The translations under genes were made by a program, and so were the position numbers. This document shows positions 1 to 8,072 of a DNA stretch of 62,902 bases, piece after piece. The notes under the pieces are model-generated. The model saw only the letters and a list, made by a program, of their open reading frames with translations, did no database searches and had not been told where the DNA came from. Source of the DNA: Candidatus Eremiobacteraceae bacterium (GTDB lineage: Bacteria > Vulcanimicrobiota > Vulcanimicrobiia > Eremiobacterales > Eremiobacteraceae); the NCBI GenBank assembly GCA_035710745.1, contig DASTCX010000015.1, positions 1 to 62,902 on the forward strand. Reading direction: 5' to 3'. Each line of letters begins with the position of its first letter. Within the stretch, counting starts at the first letter, position 1.

Positions 1-68
1 TTCGCGCCGCGTTCTGATTCGCCGAGAATAGCAACGATCTGCGATTCGCTAAAACGAGACTTTCGCAC
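1..68 (-). CDS. Transposase OrfA, N-terminal fragment (partial at window edge)
   Basis: Minus-strand reading frame starting with GTG at 68 and preceded by a strong ribosome binding site (CAGGAGG at 74-80 on the complementary strand). The first residues read MRKSRFSESQIVAILGESE, the classic N-terminal helix-turn-helix opening of IS3-family OrfA proteins. It runs off the window edge after 22 codons. OrfA binds the IS ends and is normally fused by frameshifting to OrfB, the DDE integrase. Nothing can be said about its completeness. Confidence 0.75.
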   Translation of the reverse strand, partial: MRKSRFSESQIVAILGESERGA

Positions 69-140
69 GGTAGCCTCCTGGATGGCGGTACGCCTCCAGG
101 TTGCCCATCTCCGCTGGGATAACTCCGTGGGGCCAGGTCA
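1..140 (-). mobile_element. IS3-family-like insertion sequence, left (orfA-side) end
   Basis: The window opens inside an insertion sequence read on the minus strand. The start of an OrfA-like gene lies at 1-68. The outer boundary is placed at 140 because, on the minus strand, the sequence reads TGACCTGGCCCC, which resembles terminal inverted repeats of many IS3-family elements. Between gene and end lies a hairpin at 77-100 (CCTGGA and GGCG arms around GTA). The rest of the element is outside the window, so family and intactness cannot be confirmed. Just beyond position 140 lies the 3' part of a tRNA-like sequence, which suggests that the IS inserted into an RNA gene. Confidence 0.6.
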
Positions 141-195
141 GGCCGACAGTGGTCCGTCAAACCGCCTGTCGCGGGTTCGATTCCCGTCGCTTCCA
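141..195 (+). pseudogene. tRNA-like 3' half, truncated by the IS
   Basis: Positions 171-187 fold as a T-arm (GCGGG, loop TTCGATT, CCCGT). They are followed by a possible acceptor 3' strand CGCTTCC at 188-194, then A. Upstream, 149-165 can form a 5-bp stem around a 7-base loop like an anticodon arm. No matching acceptor 5' strand or D-arm exists, because the IS end lies at 140; no CCA is encoded. It could be the remnant of a tRNA, or of a tmRNA 3' domain, interrupted by the IS. Identity of the original RNA is not resolved. Confidence 0.4.
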
Positions 196-242
196 GCCCC
201 GGGCGACGGAATGCTCATGGCGTCGGACCTCTTGAGCATCTG

Positions 243-271
243 TTGCAAAGACCGCGCGCGCATGGTATCAT
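243..271 (+). promoter_or_regulatory. Sigma70-like promoter for a short RNA
   Basis: TTGCAA at 243-248 and TATCAT at 266-271 are separated by 17 bases, a near-consensus housekeeping promoter. Expected transcription start is about 278, directly at the beginning of a sequence complementary to the tRNA-like fragment and shortly before an intrinsic terminator. Confidence 0.45.
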
Positions 272-277
272 TCCCGT

Positions 278-325
278 GACGGACCACTGCCGGCACCACC
301 CCACGGGTGGTGTTTCTTTTCTCTT
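278..325 (+). ncRNA. Candidate tiny RNA, antisense-like to the tRNA remnant
   Basis: Between a good promoter (243-271) and a terminator (294-325) only about 48 bases are transcribed, with no room for a gene. Positions 277-294 are the reverse complement of 142-159 with one mismatch in 18, so the RNA could pair with the tRNA-like fragment, or the two could form one long hairpin in a longer transcript. Function unknown; the alternative is a terminator hairpin of an IS-split RNA gene. Confidence 0.3.
294..325 (+). terminator. Intrinsic terminator
   Basis: Perfect 7-bp stem CACCACC (294-300) and GGTGGTG (306-312) with a short loop, followed by a T-rich tract TTTCTTTTCTCTT. Typical rho-independent terminator. 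Confidence 0.75.
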
Positions 326-632
326 AGCGCACAGCGGCGGTCGACCGTGAAGCTCAACCGCTCCAACTCAATCGGGTTTCGCGTTTCGCAAGTCCCGAAT
401 GCGCAATTCCTTCAACTCTGAGTACCATACAGAATCGCCATACTATTTGGTGTTTTTAGGTCATATTTTTCCGTTGTCCTCATTATGTCCTCACTACGCA
501 GCGCGTCTAGATCCGTGGTACCACTTAGCTAGTCGAGGTCACGCCAGCTTATCGGCTGCCCCACTGGGGGCTATGCTCTCGACGCGTCTAGCCGATACCT
601 AGAATGCAACGACTTGAAGGGGCTGGCAACGT
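326..632. other. Non-coding stretch upstream of the first gene
   Basis: Apart from the degenerate palindromic element at 337-361, no recognisable gene is seen. Base composition is more AT-rich than the rest of the window (for example around 430-490). The one open frame (399-602) has no ribosome binding site and no recognisable sequence. It looks like IS-associated remnant DNA. Confidence 0.5.
337..361. repeat. Degenerate copy of the GCGGTCGA palindromic element
   Basis: GCGGTCGACC opens the element, but the right arm reads CTCAACCGC instead of CTCGACCGC, and the central arms no longer pair. Outer arms GCGGT (337-341) and ACCGC (357-361) still match. Probably a decayed member of the family found intact at 4884, 11111 and elsewhere. 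Confidence 0.35.
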
Positions 633-1524
633 ATGCGCTTGGTATTTGTCGGCACGCTTGTAGCCGCACTAGTCGCGAGTAGCGGCTACCGTTATTTCAT
701 TCTACCGGCACTCGCGTTAACGCAGCCGGTATCTCCGCAGGACATGGAGCGCGAGATCAAAGAGCACGCCTCCGACAACGCACTGATCACCAAATACGTT
801 GAACAATGCCCCGGAAGTTGCACGCTTCCCATTCCGCTCCGGCACGAAGGTCTACCGATTCTCGCCAGATTGGGAAATCGACGCGTACAACGAGATGCCC
901 GACGGCACACTGTATATCTCTTACGAACCGCCACTTCCGCCGCCAATGTCCGCCGGTGACATTCCCGAAAAAGTCGGACTGCTCCAGGCCGGCGTCTTTA
1001 CGCCTATCGACCTCGGAGTGTCGCCTATCTATGTGGCGTTCATGGGCACGCTTGCGGGTGAGCCCGTGATCGATGTTGGGCCGCCGACAAAGCGGTTCGT
1101 TCTAGATGGACGACAAGCCCGATCGGTCCCTAGCGATACGAAACTCGAAGGAGTCGGGATAGGAACCAACTTTCAACTGCATGACGGAAGCACTTGCTCA
1201 CTGGCAGACTCCCCTGATTCAGGCGTTGAGGTCTATGCGAACCACGATGGCAAACAAAGGATCCTGCTCACCACTTCGACTGTTGACAGAACCTTTGGAG
1301 GCCATGTCTACGGAATCCAGACGTTCTCGTGCGCCACATTCGATGGGGACGACTACCTCGACATGAACGGATGGCTGATCTTTCGGATCCAGAACGGAGA
1401 CCTTCACTTGATGGTTCGTGGGCGACTGTGGGCTGCAGGACCTCACCACATCCTAATGACGGAAGAGAACCTGCAAGCCCCACAAGATCATCCTTCATAC
1501 TATCTCGAAGGAATCGCGCCTTGA
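633..1524 (+). pseudogene. Unknown exported protein, split by an apparent frameshift
   Basis: An ORF starting at 633 encodes a signal-peptide-like N-terminus (MRLVFVGTLVAALVASS...), but its frame decays into arginine-rich sequence after about residue 65. A second frame, open from about 799 to 1524, continues with well-behaved protein sequence (241 residues, starting only from a TTG without a ribosome binding site). Reading frame 1 up to about 800-860 and then frame 2 gives one plausible secreted protein of about 290 residues. I recognise no family. Codon use and base composition are less GC-rich than its neighbours, suggesting transfer with the adjacent IS. A sequencing error rather than a real mutation is possible. 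Confidence 0.5.
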
Positions 1525-1543
1525 AACACGAGCCCCGCGTCTG

Positions 1544-3053
1544 TTAACCATTAGTCGCCGCCGCTCGAAGGTCCCTAATTCTCCATTCCTTCATCTGTGT
1601 GTCCAACCCCAGATTCTCTGTCAGCTGCGCGAGCGGCAGAACTTCGATGACGTTTGGCGCGACTTCCATCTCGGCGAGCAGCCTCGCCGTGATCTTTCGC
1701 TTGACAGCCTCGGGATCGACGTCGTCGCGCAGCGCGACCGAGAGCACGATCTCATCGAGGCCGAGCGCTTCGCCATCCTTCTTGCGCACGACGACTTGCC
1801 ACTCGACGACTTCGTCGATCGAAGCCATCGCCGGCAAGAAATTGTTCAGGTCGACGAGCGTGCCGCGGATCTTCGTCAGCTGGAACTCGCCCACGTCGGA
1901 ACGTCGCGAAAGCGTCGTCGACACACGCGGCACGATGCGGCCGCAGCCCGGGCACGGATCGTAGACGATCCCGTTCTCTGCGATGTCGCCCGTTTTGTAT
2001 CTGATGACGCAAGAACCGCGGCCTTCGAGCGCGGTGTAGACGAGTTCGCCGCGCTCGCCCGGGCCGACGAGTTCATCGGTGTCGGGATCGACGCACTCGA
2101 AGATCTCGAGATCTGGATACGTGTGGAACCCGTACGACGTCTCGTGATCCGGCGGCATGCATTCCGCCCAGCAATGCCGCGCTTCGGTGAAGCCGAGAAC
2201 GCTCTGCACGCGGACGTCCGGCGCGCCCATCTGGGCGCATAACTCGCCGATCTTCGAACGCAAGCCAAGCGGAACTCGCTCGCCGCCGAGCGCGACCTTC
2301 ACGAGCTTCGTCAAACGAACGCCTTCGCTCGCAGCTTGTCGCAGCATGTGATAGACAAAGCCCGGAACGCCGATGAGGACGTCGGGCTGCATGCGCCCGA
2401 GCGCCGACGTTACCCGACGTGCCGAGCACCTTGCCTCCGCCGGTGTGGACGATGAGCGTCGGCACGCTTTGACCGACGGCGTACGTCTGCCAGAACGCGA
2501 GATGCGGCGCGAACGGGAACACGTTGAGCGAGCGCATCGTGCCCTCGATGCCGCCGACTTGCGCCACCCGACGGCCGACAAGGTGAAGCCGCTCGAAATC
2601 GAGCGGCGAGTAGACGAACTGTGTCGGTAACGCGCTTCGGCCGGTCGTGAAGATGACATGGACCGGTCCGTATTCGCGCCGCACCTCTTCGCGTACGGTC
2701 GCCTCGTCATGGAGCATGCGCACCAACAACAGCCGCGCGAGCACGCTCTTCGATGCGTACTGTCGCATTTTTTCGGCATCTGGTTGGAGGACGATGTCGA
2801 GATGGCGCGACGGATTATCTGCGGTCGGCGCGATGTCGTGCTTTGTCGTGAACGGTATGCGCCGCAAATCGTCGATCGTGCGGATCGAGCGCGGGTCGAT
2901 CTTGTGCGTGTCGAAGAGGCGTCTGTAGAACGGGCTGTACGGATACAGCTGCTCGTTGACGAAGCGGCGAAGGCGCGCGCCGCGTTCCGCGTGCCAATCC
3001 GCCCATGGCCTCATCGGCTTCCAGTACGGAGAGCGCTGGACGTCTTCGAGCAT
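1544..3053 (-). pseudogene. Phenylacetate-CoA ligase-like adenylate-forming enzyme, frameshifted
   Basis: Two overlapping minus-strand frames together make one PaaK-like acyl-CoA synthetase. The N-terminal part (start ATG at 3053) carries a TTG-rich phosphate-binding loop variant (TTGRSALPT). The C-terminal part has the PaaK-type IRYKTGD motif, a CPGCGRIVPRV motif and the small C-terminal domain, ending at 1544. The frame changes by one base near 2400-2415, between VLGTSGN and GRMQPDVL. PaaK-family enzymes activate aromatic or other carboxylates to CoA thioesters with ATP. The divergent neighbour is an acyl-CoA dehydrogenase, so the pair may once have served one degradation route. It is either a pseudogene or an assembly error; the coding sequence is otherwise well conserved, which favours a recent lesion. 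Confidence 0.7.
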
Positions 3054-3144
3054 GACGACCGTCCCAATTGGCCTCGCGGCGCGGATTCACCCTCGCCCGG
3101 AGCGAATGCCGCCGCGACGCTTTCGCTCGGAAAGGATCGCGACG

Positions 3145-4314
3145 ATGGCCACGACGCTTGCGCCTTCGGGACTCAACTTCGAACTCTCCGACGATCTCAA
3201 GCTGCTCAAACGATCGATCCGCGAGTTCGTCGAGAACGAGCTATGGCCGCTCACCGACGAGCTGGAAGAGAGCGACGATATCCCGCGATCCGCGATCGAC
3301 AAGATGAAGGAGATGGGTCTGTTCGGTCTGCCGTTCTCGGAAGAGTACGGCGGCGCCGGCATCGGCGAACTCGGCTACTGTGTCGCTCTTGAGGAGCTCG
3401 GTCGCGCCAATGCAGCGTTTTCAAACCTCATCGGAGCGCACTGCAGCATCGGCGCGATGGCCTTCTATCTCGACGCGAGCAAAGATCTCAAGTCGAAATA
3501 TATGGAGCAGCTGTGCGCGGGCGATAAGCTGGCCTGTTTCGCGCTGTCCGAGCCGAACGCCGGCTCCGACGCGGCGAATATCCAGACCAGCGCGCGGATC
3601 GACGGCGACACCTACGTCCTCAACGGCGTCAAGCACTTCATCACGAGCGGCGATCTCGCCGATTTCGCGACCGTCTTCGCGGTCACCGACAAGAGTCTGG
3701 GCGCGCGCGGTGGCATCACCGCGTTCTGGGTCGACCTCAACCAGCCCGGCGTCAAGCGCGGCCCCAACGACAAGAAGATGGGGCTGCGCGGATCGCACAC
3801 CTGCGAGCTCGTCTTTCAGGACGCGAAGGTGCCCGCCGACCACGTCATCGGCAAAGTCGGCATGGGATTCATCACCGCGATGAAGACGCTCGACCTAGGC
3901 CGCTTGTCGCTCGGCGCCGGCTGCGTCGGCGGCTCGCAGATACTCCTCGAGAAAGCGATCGCCTATGCGAAGGAGCGCATACAGTTCGGAAAGCCCATCG
4001 CGAAACAGCAGGCGGTTCAGTTCATGCTCGCCGACATCGCGACGAAGATATTCGCCGCGCGCAACATGGTCTATCACGGCGCGTGGAAAGCGGACCGCGG
4101 CGATCGCTTCTCGCTCGAAGCCGCGATGGTGAAGCGCTACTGCTCTGACATGTCGATCTATGTGGTCGATCGAGTGCTCCAGATCCACGGCGGCATGGGC
4201 TTCATGAAAGAGACGGGCATCGAGCGTGCGTATCGCGACGCGCGAATCTTGGCGATCTACGAAGGCACGAATGAGATCCAACGCCAGATCATCGCAGAAG
4301 AACTGCTGAAGTAG
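3145..4314 (+). CDS. Acyl-CoA dehydrogenase
   Basis: 389-residue flavoprotein of the acyl-CoA dehydrogenase family, which oxidises acyl-CoA to trans-2-enoyl-CoA and passes electrons to an electron transfer flavoprotein. Seen: N-terminal helical domain, the LSEPNAGSD flavin/substrate signature in the middle, FGKPIAKQQAVQ in the third domain, and the C-terminal IYEGTNEIQ motif. The glutamate in this EGTNEI region is the usual catalytic base of many family members. The start at ATG 3145 is chosen because AAAGGA lies at 3131-3136 and the protein then begins at the usual length; the frame stays open upstream to 2956 but that part is arginine-rich shadow sequence. Divergent from the ligase gene at 3053. 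Confidence 0.9.
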   Translation: MATTLAPSGLNFELSDDLKLLKRSIREFVENELWPLTDELEESDDIPRSAIDKMKEMGLFGLPFSEEYGGAGIGELGYCVALEELGRANAAFSNLIGAHCSIGAMAFYLDASKDLKSKYMEQLCAGDKLACFALSEPNAGSDAANIQTSARIDGDTYVLNGVKHFITSGDLADFATVFAVTDKSLGARGGITAFWVDLNQPGVKRGPNDKKMGLRGSHTCELVFQDAKVPADHVIGKVGMGFITAMKTLDLGRLSLGAGCVGGSQILLEKAIAYAKERIQFGKPIAKQQAVQFMLADIATKIFAARNMVYHGAWKADRGDRFSLEAAMVKRYCSDMSIYVVDRVLQIHGGMGFMKETGIERAYRDARILAIYEGTNEIQRQIIAEELLK

Positions 4315-4319
4315 CCGCG

Positions 4320-4868
4320 ATGACGTGGGAGGCGCTCACCGCGATCGCGTCGCTCGTGACGACGCTTGTCATCGCCGTCACGGCGATCGTCGCGATCGTC
4401 CAGATCCGTCACTTGCGCGCCGCCAACCAGCTCGCGGCGGCGATGGCTCTTATGGGTGAATTGGAGACTCTCGTCGACGTCCGGACGTTTGTCGCGACTA
4501 CGCTCGAGCTAAAGCTCAAAGATCCTGCGTTTCGGGAGTCGCTCTCCACCAACAGATTCGACCGGCACGAGCACCTCGAAATCATCCTCGGCAACTACTG
4601 GGAGAAGTTTGGCATCTTGCTTCGCCAAGGGCTGCTCGATAGGCAGCTCTTCCTCGACTGGGGCGCACAAGGGTGTCTTCGTGATTGGAGGCAGCTGCGC
4701 GAGGTGACGGCCCTGATCCGCGGACCCTCGCCCCAAGTGTGGCGCGACTTCGAATACCTGGCGCACATGGCCGCGATCCACTTGGACGACCTCTACCGTC
4801 ATCCGCTCAAACACCCGGAGTGGCGAGAAAGCCTCGACGCGGTGCCGGAGACCGGCGCCGCCGACTAG
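4320..4868 (+). CDS. Membrane-anchored protein of unknown function
   Basis: 182 residues. A single N-terminal transmembrane segment (about residues 7-28, TAIASLVTTLVIAVTAIVAI) is followed by a cytosolic-looking helical domain with several conserved-looking aromatic and charged residues. The layout resembles small DUF4760-like proteins, but I cannot assign a family firmly. It starts five bases after the acyl-CoA dehydrogenase stop, so the two are probably cotranscribed. A palindromic repeat follows its stop codon. Confidence 0.7.
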   Translation: MTWEALTAIASLVTTLVIAVTAIVAIVQIRHLRAANQLAAAMALMGELETLVDVRTFVATTLELKLKDPAFRESLSTNRFDRHEHLEIILGNYWEKFGILLRQGLLDRQLFLDWGAQGCLRDWRQLREVTALIRGPSPQVWRDFEYLAHMAAIHLDDLYRHPLKHPEWRESLDAVPETGAAD

Positions 4869-4883
4869 CTGCGCGGTCGTTAA

Positions 4884-4905
4884 CGGTCGAGCTAAAGCTC
4901 GACCG
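4884..4905. repeat. GCGGTCGA palindromic element
   Basis: Perfect inverted repeat CGGTCGAGCT / AGCTCGACCG with an AA loop, lying between convergent genes. Intact member of the dispersed family; the variable inner arms pair perfectly. Confidence 0.85.
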
Positions 4906-4991
4906 CTACATATAAGTCCGGCAGGGACACGCAGGTGACGGGAGCGATGTCCCTGCCTTGCATCGCATACCGAGCAGGAACCGATGGTGTT

Positions 4992-5132
4992 TCAGTGCCC
5001 GGGCGGGTTCGCCGGCTGGGTCAGCATGATGATCGACGCCGCCGCCACCGAGAAGACGAAAACGACGAGAAATATCCATACGAACGAGCGATAGATCTTT
5101 TCGCGCTGTTTGCGCTTCATCTTCGACAGCAT
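4992..5132 (-). CDS. 46-residue single-pass membrane protein coupled to rsfS
   Basis: Small ORF starting with ATG at 5132, whose first bases overlap the rsfS stop codon in a TGATG-type junction. The product has a basic N-terminus (MLSKMKRKQREKIYRS), one hydrophobic segment (about residues 17-38) and a short proline-rich tail ending NPPGH. The tight coupling and the clear positive-inside membrane topology argue that it is real. Function unknown; it may anchor or accompany the last product of the operon. Confidence 0.65.
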   Translation of the reverse strand: MLSKMKRKQREKIYRSFVWIFLVVFVFSVAAASIIMLTQPANPPGH

Positions 5133-5710
5133 CAGGACCGCCGTTTCGACGCGCTCGGGGCCTTACCCCACAGCCGCTCGAGGTTGTAGAACTCGCGAGC
5201 CTGCGGCGTGAAGACGTGGACGATGACCGCCCCGTAGTCGACGAGGATCCAGGTCGCGTCGTTATACCCCTCGGTACGCAGCGGGGATCCCCATTCGTCC
5301 TCGCCGGCCTCGACGACCGCGTCCGCTATCGCTCTCGCCTGTATGGCCGAACGTCCGGTCGCGAGGATGAAGAAGTCTGCGAAGGCCGCTTTGTCGCGGA
5401 TATCGAGCATCAGGACTTCTTCCGCCTTTTTCGCCGATGCCGCATCGCGGCACGTGAGCGCGAGCGATCGCGCTTGTTCGTCGTCGAGCTTTGCGACGTG
5501 CTCTTTCGTCGACGCGATTCCGGCGCGGTCGGACTCTATTGCCTGCGCCCCGTCGAGAACGCGAGAGCGCCCGGAGTTCGCCGGCGGACGCTTCACGGCG
5601 CGCTTCGCAGTGCCCGCGCGAGAAGCGCGCGCTTTCTTCGGAGCCGCCGCAGAGGGCCGCACAGCGGTCCGCCCGCGCGGCTTCGACGGCCGCTTACGAC
5701 GCGTCGCCAT
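5132..5710 (-). CDS. rsfS: Ribosomal silencing factor RsfS
   Basis: RsfS binds ribosomal protein uL14 and prevents joining of the 30S and 50S subunits in starved cells. The C-terminal 110 residues are a standard RsfS domain: alternation around VLMLDIRDKAAFADFFILATG, then DEWGSPLRTEGYNDATWILVD split by short loops, and a VIVHVFTPQAREFYNLERLWG end. About 75 residues at the N-terminus are an unusual lysine/arginine/alanine-rich extension that may bind RNA or may indicate a later start. It overlaps the yqeK end by 17 bases and is the usual partner of yqeK in bacterial genomes. Confidence 0.9.
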   Translation of the reverse strand: MATRRKRPSKPRGRTAVRPSAAAPKKARASRAGTAKRAVKRPPANSGRSRVLDGAQAIESDRAGIASTKEHVAKLDDEQARSLALTCRDAASAKKAEEVLMLDIRDKAAFADFFILATGRSAIQARAIADAVVEAGEDEWGSPLRTEGYNDATWILVDYGAVIVHVFTPQAREFYNLERLWGKAPSASKRRS

Positions 5711-6377
5711 AGCGCTTCATCATGTCTTCGTACAATTCCAATGTCTCCTGTGCGACCGCGACTCGTCTCGCGGTAAGGTGATCCATCGATGCTCGCACGC
5801 TCGCGTAGAGGCCCTCGTCGAGCGAGCGAAACGCGGCTGCCTCGAGCTCTGCTCGTTGCGGAAACTTCCGTCCGGGCTCGATCGAGTCCGCGACGTACAC
5901 GATTTTCTCGAGATCGGACATCCCCATTTCCGCGACCGTGTGGTGCGCGATCGCACCGAGCACGTCGCGATCCTCGATCCCGAACTCGCAGCGCGCGATC
6001 TCCGCACCGATCGCCGCGTGCATGAGCACCGGCGCGGCGCGAGCGACATCGCTCACCGGCAAGCCGTGGCTCTGCGCATACGCGAACGCCGCCTGCGGCT
6101 TCCACAATCGTGCGACGTCGTGCAGAACGCCGGCGACGCGCGCTTTGAGCGTCGACACGCCGTAGAGCGAGGCGAGCCGCTCGGCCATCCGAGCGACCCG
6201 AATGGCGTGCGCAAAACGGTGCTCGTCAGTGCGGGCGCGGACATCCTTGCACAGCTTGATGAAATCGGAGCCCGAGAGCGTGAGCGGCGCGTCCGTCGCC
6301 AGAGGGTTCAGTCGAGCCCCGCTTTCAAGGCGTTGAGCCTGTTCTGGAAGACGGCGCCTTTGAGGTTGCCGGCCCAC
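5694..6377 (-). CDS. yqeK: YqeK-type HD-domain dinucleoside tetraphosphatase
   Basis: HD-superfamily phosphohydrolase of the YqeK family, which symmetrically hydrolyses Ap4A to ADP. Visible metal ligands are H in RFAHAIRVA, HD in GVLHDVARL, HAAIGAE, the IAHHTVAEMGMS block and D in YVADSIEPGR, the last being the family signature. The first ATG is at 6377, within the end of rimI; about 25 residues there look non-conserved, so translation may begin later, but no in-frame GTG or TTG is obvious. It sits immediately before rsfS, the conserved arrangement. Confidence 0.88.
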   Translation of the reverse strand: MGRQPQRRRLPEQAQRLESGARLNPLATDAPLTLSGSDFIKLCKDVRARTDEHRFAHAIRVARMAERLASLYGVSTLKARVAGVLHDVARLWKPQAAFAYAQSHGLPVSDVARAAPVLMHAAIGAEIARCEFGIEDRDVLGAIAHHTVAEMGMSDLEKIVYVADSIEPGRKFPQRAELEAAAFRSLDEGLYASVRASMDHLTARRVAVAQETLELYEDMMKRYGDAS

Positions 6378-6820
6378 ATGACGAGCGCGTTCTCATCGTT
6401 GTCGGAGTAGTAGCCGCGCCGCGTATTGACGACCGTGAAGCCGTACTTGCGGTAGAGCTCCTGCGCCGCGGTGTTCGACTCTCGCACCTCGAGCGTCACC
6501 CAGCACGCACCGCGCTCGATCGCTTCGTCGAGCAGATGGACGAGGATCCTTTCACCGAGCCGCTGACGCTGATGCGAAGGCCTCACCGCGACGGTCGTGA
6601 TGTGCGCGTCTTCGAGGATGACCCAAAGCCCGCCGTAGGCGACGATCTCGTCGTCGGACCGGCCGACGAAGTAGTGCGCAAGCTTGTTCTCGGTCAATTC
6701 GTTCTGGAACGCGTTGCGAGGCCACGGCGTCGAGAAACAGAGCGCCTCGACGCGCAGCACTTCTGGGATGTCCTCGATGTTCATCGGCCCGATGTCGAGG
6801 GTGCGGGGGAGCGACTTCAT
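6308..6820 (-). CDS. rimI: Ribosomal protein S18 alanine N-acetyltransferase RimI
   Basis: GNAT acetyltransferase of the RimI type, 170 residues. Acetyl-CoA-binding motif is the R-x-x-G-x-G/A-like stretch HQRQRLGERIL, followed by LEVRESNTAAQELYRKYGF and a RRGYYSDNDENALVM end, all typical of RimI. The start ATG at 6820 overlaps the tsaB stop as ATGA, which fixes the start despite an open frame upstream. RimI is often fused to or next to tsaB in bacteria. Confidence 0.9.
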   Translation of the reverse strand: MKSLPRTLDIGPMNIEDIPEVLRVEALCFSTPWPRNAFQNELTENKLAHYFVGRSDDEIVAYGGLWVILEDAHITTVAVRPSHQRQRLGERILVHLLDEAIERGACWVTLEVRESNTAAQELYRKYGFTVVNTRRGYYSDNDENALVMWAGNLKGAVFQNRLNALKAGLD

Positions 6821-7476
6821 CTGGGCTTCAAATTCGAGGCGTTCGGAGCGACGCCCCTCTCCTGCGCGCCCCGCCGTCGTTCCCAATTGACCACGGCATT
6901 GGGCCTACCGCCGTAGTCGATATCGACGGCCTGCCAACCGCCCGGGGCTCCGCCCGCAGAACGTCGCCTAGCGATGCGCGCGATCCGCAGCGCTTGCTCG
7001 CCGGCCGGGATGTCCGCGAGATCGCGTACGTCCACGCCCGCGAGTTGCGCGCCCAGCTCTTCGCGCGTGCCGCTCGTGAAGTGCGGTGTCGCGGCTGCAT
7101 CGCCGATGGTCCGCGTATAGTAGAAATCGCGCTTGCCTTCGACGAGCGAGGTGCGCGGAAATGTCGTACCAGCACCTTCGTCGACGACATCGTATGAGGA
7201 GACGCCGATCACCGGCAAATCGCGCGCCTGCGCGATGCTCTTCGCAAGCGCGACGCCGATGCGCAATCCGGTGAACGAACCGGGTCCGGTGCACGCGGCG
7301 ACAAGCGCGATATCGTCGATCGTCAGATCCGCCGCGCGGAGGACTTGGCGCACGCAGCGCAATGCGCCGCTCAGCGCTTGTTCGTGGGTCGTCGTCGCAT
7401 GCTCGGCGTCGTCCGAAACGATCGCCACCCCGACCGGGCCGGCTGTCGCGATCGCAAGCGTCGTCACGCCTTTCAC
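6817..7476 (-). CDS. tsaB: tRNA threonylcarbamoyladenosine biosynthesis protein TsaB
   Basis: TsaB is the non-catalytic ASKHA-fold partner of TsaD in the complex that makes t6A37 on ANN-decoding tRNAs. The motif CTGPGSFTGLRIGV near residues 60-75 and the following AKSIAQARDLPVIGVSSYD are diagnostic. The start is GTG at 7476, which overlaps the tsaE stop as GTGA; the frame is open further upstream but that region is tsaE shadow. At about 219 residues it has the normal length. tsaD and tsaC are not in this window. Confidence 0.9.
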   Translation of the reverse strand: MKGVTTLAIATAGPVGVAIVSDDAEHATTTHEQALSGALRCVRQVLRAADLTIDDIALVAACTGPGSFTGLRIGVALAKSIAQARDLPVIGVSSYDVVDEGAGTTFPRTSLVEGKRDFYYTRTIGDAAATPHFTSGTREELGAQLAGVDVRDLADIPAGEQALRIARIARRRSAGGAPGGWQAVDIDYGGRPNAVVNWERRRGAQERGVAPNASNLKPR

Positions 7477-7970
7477 ATCGTCCTCAGCGCTTCGAGCGTC
7501 TGCAGCGCGATGCGGGAGCCCACATCGATGCACCCGATGTTCGCGATCCGTCCGGACGGCGCGAGATCGAGCCTGATCGTCAGTGAGTCGGACGGCCACC
7601 GACGGGCATGCGCACGTTCCGCCCACTCGACGAGCATGACGCCGTCTCGCGGCATGTAGAGGTCGAGATCGAGGTCGTCTATTTCCGACTCAGTTTCGAT
7701 GCGGTAAAGGTCGAGATGCCACACCGGCAGCCGGCCGCCCGGGTAGCTATGCGCCAAGACGAATGACGGACTCGCCGCAGGCTTGTGAGCCCCGATTCCA
7801 GCGGCGAAACCTTGGACGAGTGTCGTCTTGCCCGCGCCGAGTGGACCGTCGAGCAAGACGACAAGCCCTGGACGCGCCGCGCGCGCGAGCTGCTCGCCGA
7901 GTCGCACCGTCGCGGTCGCATCGGGCAGCAGCCTCGTCGTCACGTGGAAGTCGGCTTTGGACGGTGACAT
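7473..7970 (-). CDS. tsaE: tRNA threonylcarbamoyladenosine biosynthesis ATPase TsaE
   Basis: P-loop ATPase required for turnover of the TsaBD complex. The Walker A motif is GPLGAGKTTLVQG; SPSFVLAHSYPG and HLDLYRIE follow as in all TsaE proteins, and VEWAERA is present. ATG at 7970 is chosen as the start because the protein then has the usual length of about 165 residues; the frame is open to 8060 with a GTG, but those 30 residues are not family-like. First gene of the operon tsaE-tsaB-rimI-yqeK-rsfS-small membrane protein, in which each junction overlaps. Confidence 0.9.
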   Translation of the reverse strand: MSPSKADFHVTTRLLPDATATVRLGEQLARAARPGLVVLLDGPLGAGKTTLVQGFAAGIGAHKPAASPSFVLAHSYPGGRLPVWHLDLYRIETESEIDDLDLDLYMPRDGVMLVEWAERAHARRWPSDSLTIRLDLAPSGRIANIGCIDVGSRIALQTLEALRTM

Positions 7971-8072
7971 TGACTGCGCATACCCGCGATTTTTCAGCGG
8001 TTCCTGCGTCTTCGAACGGCGTCTGGGCGGGAGAGCGAAAGCGCAGGCTCGAAACTTCACGTGTTGCGACCT

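Noticed and set aside
121-150. CCAGGTCAGG resembling the conserved SRP RNA core
   Set aside because: The GGAAGGAAGCAG tetraloop side is missing, and the match is explained by the IS terminal repeat ending at 140.
399-602. 67-residue open frame
   Set aside because: No ribosome binding site, no familiar sequence, lies in AT-richer non-coding remnant.
4935-5189. 84-residue plus-strand frame
   Set aside because: Antisense to the small membrane protein and rsfS end; arginine-rich shadow.
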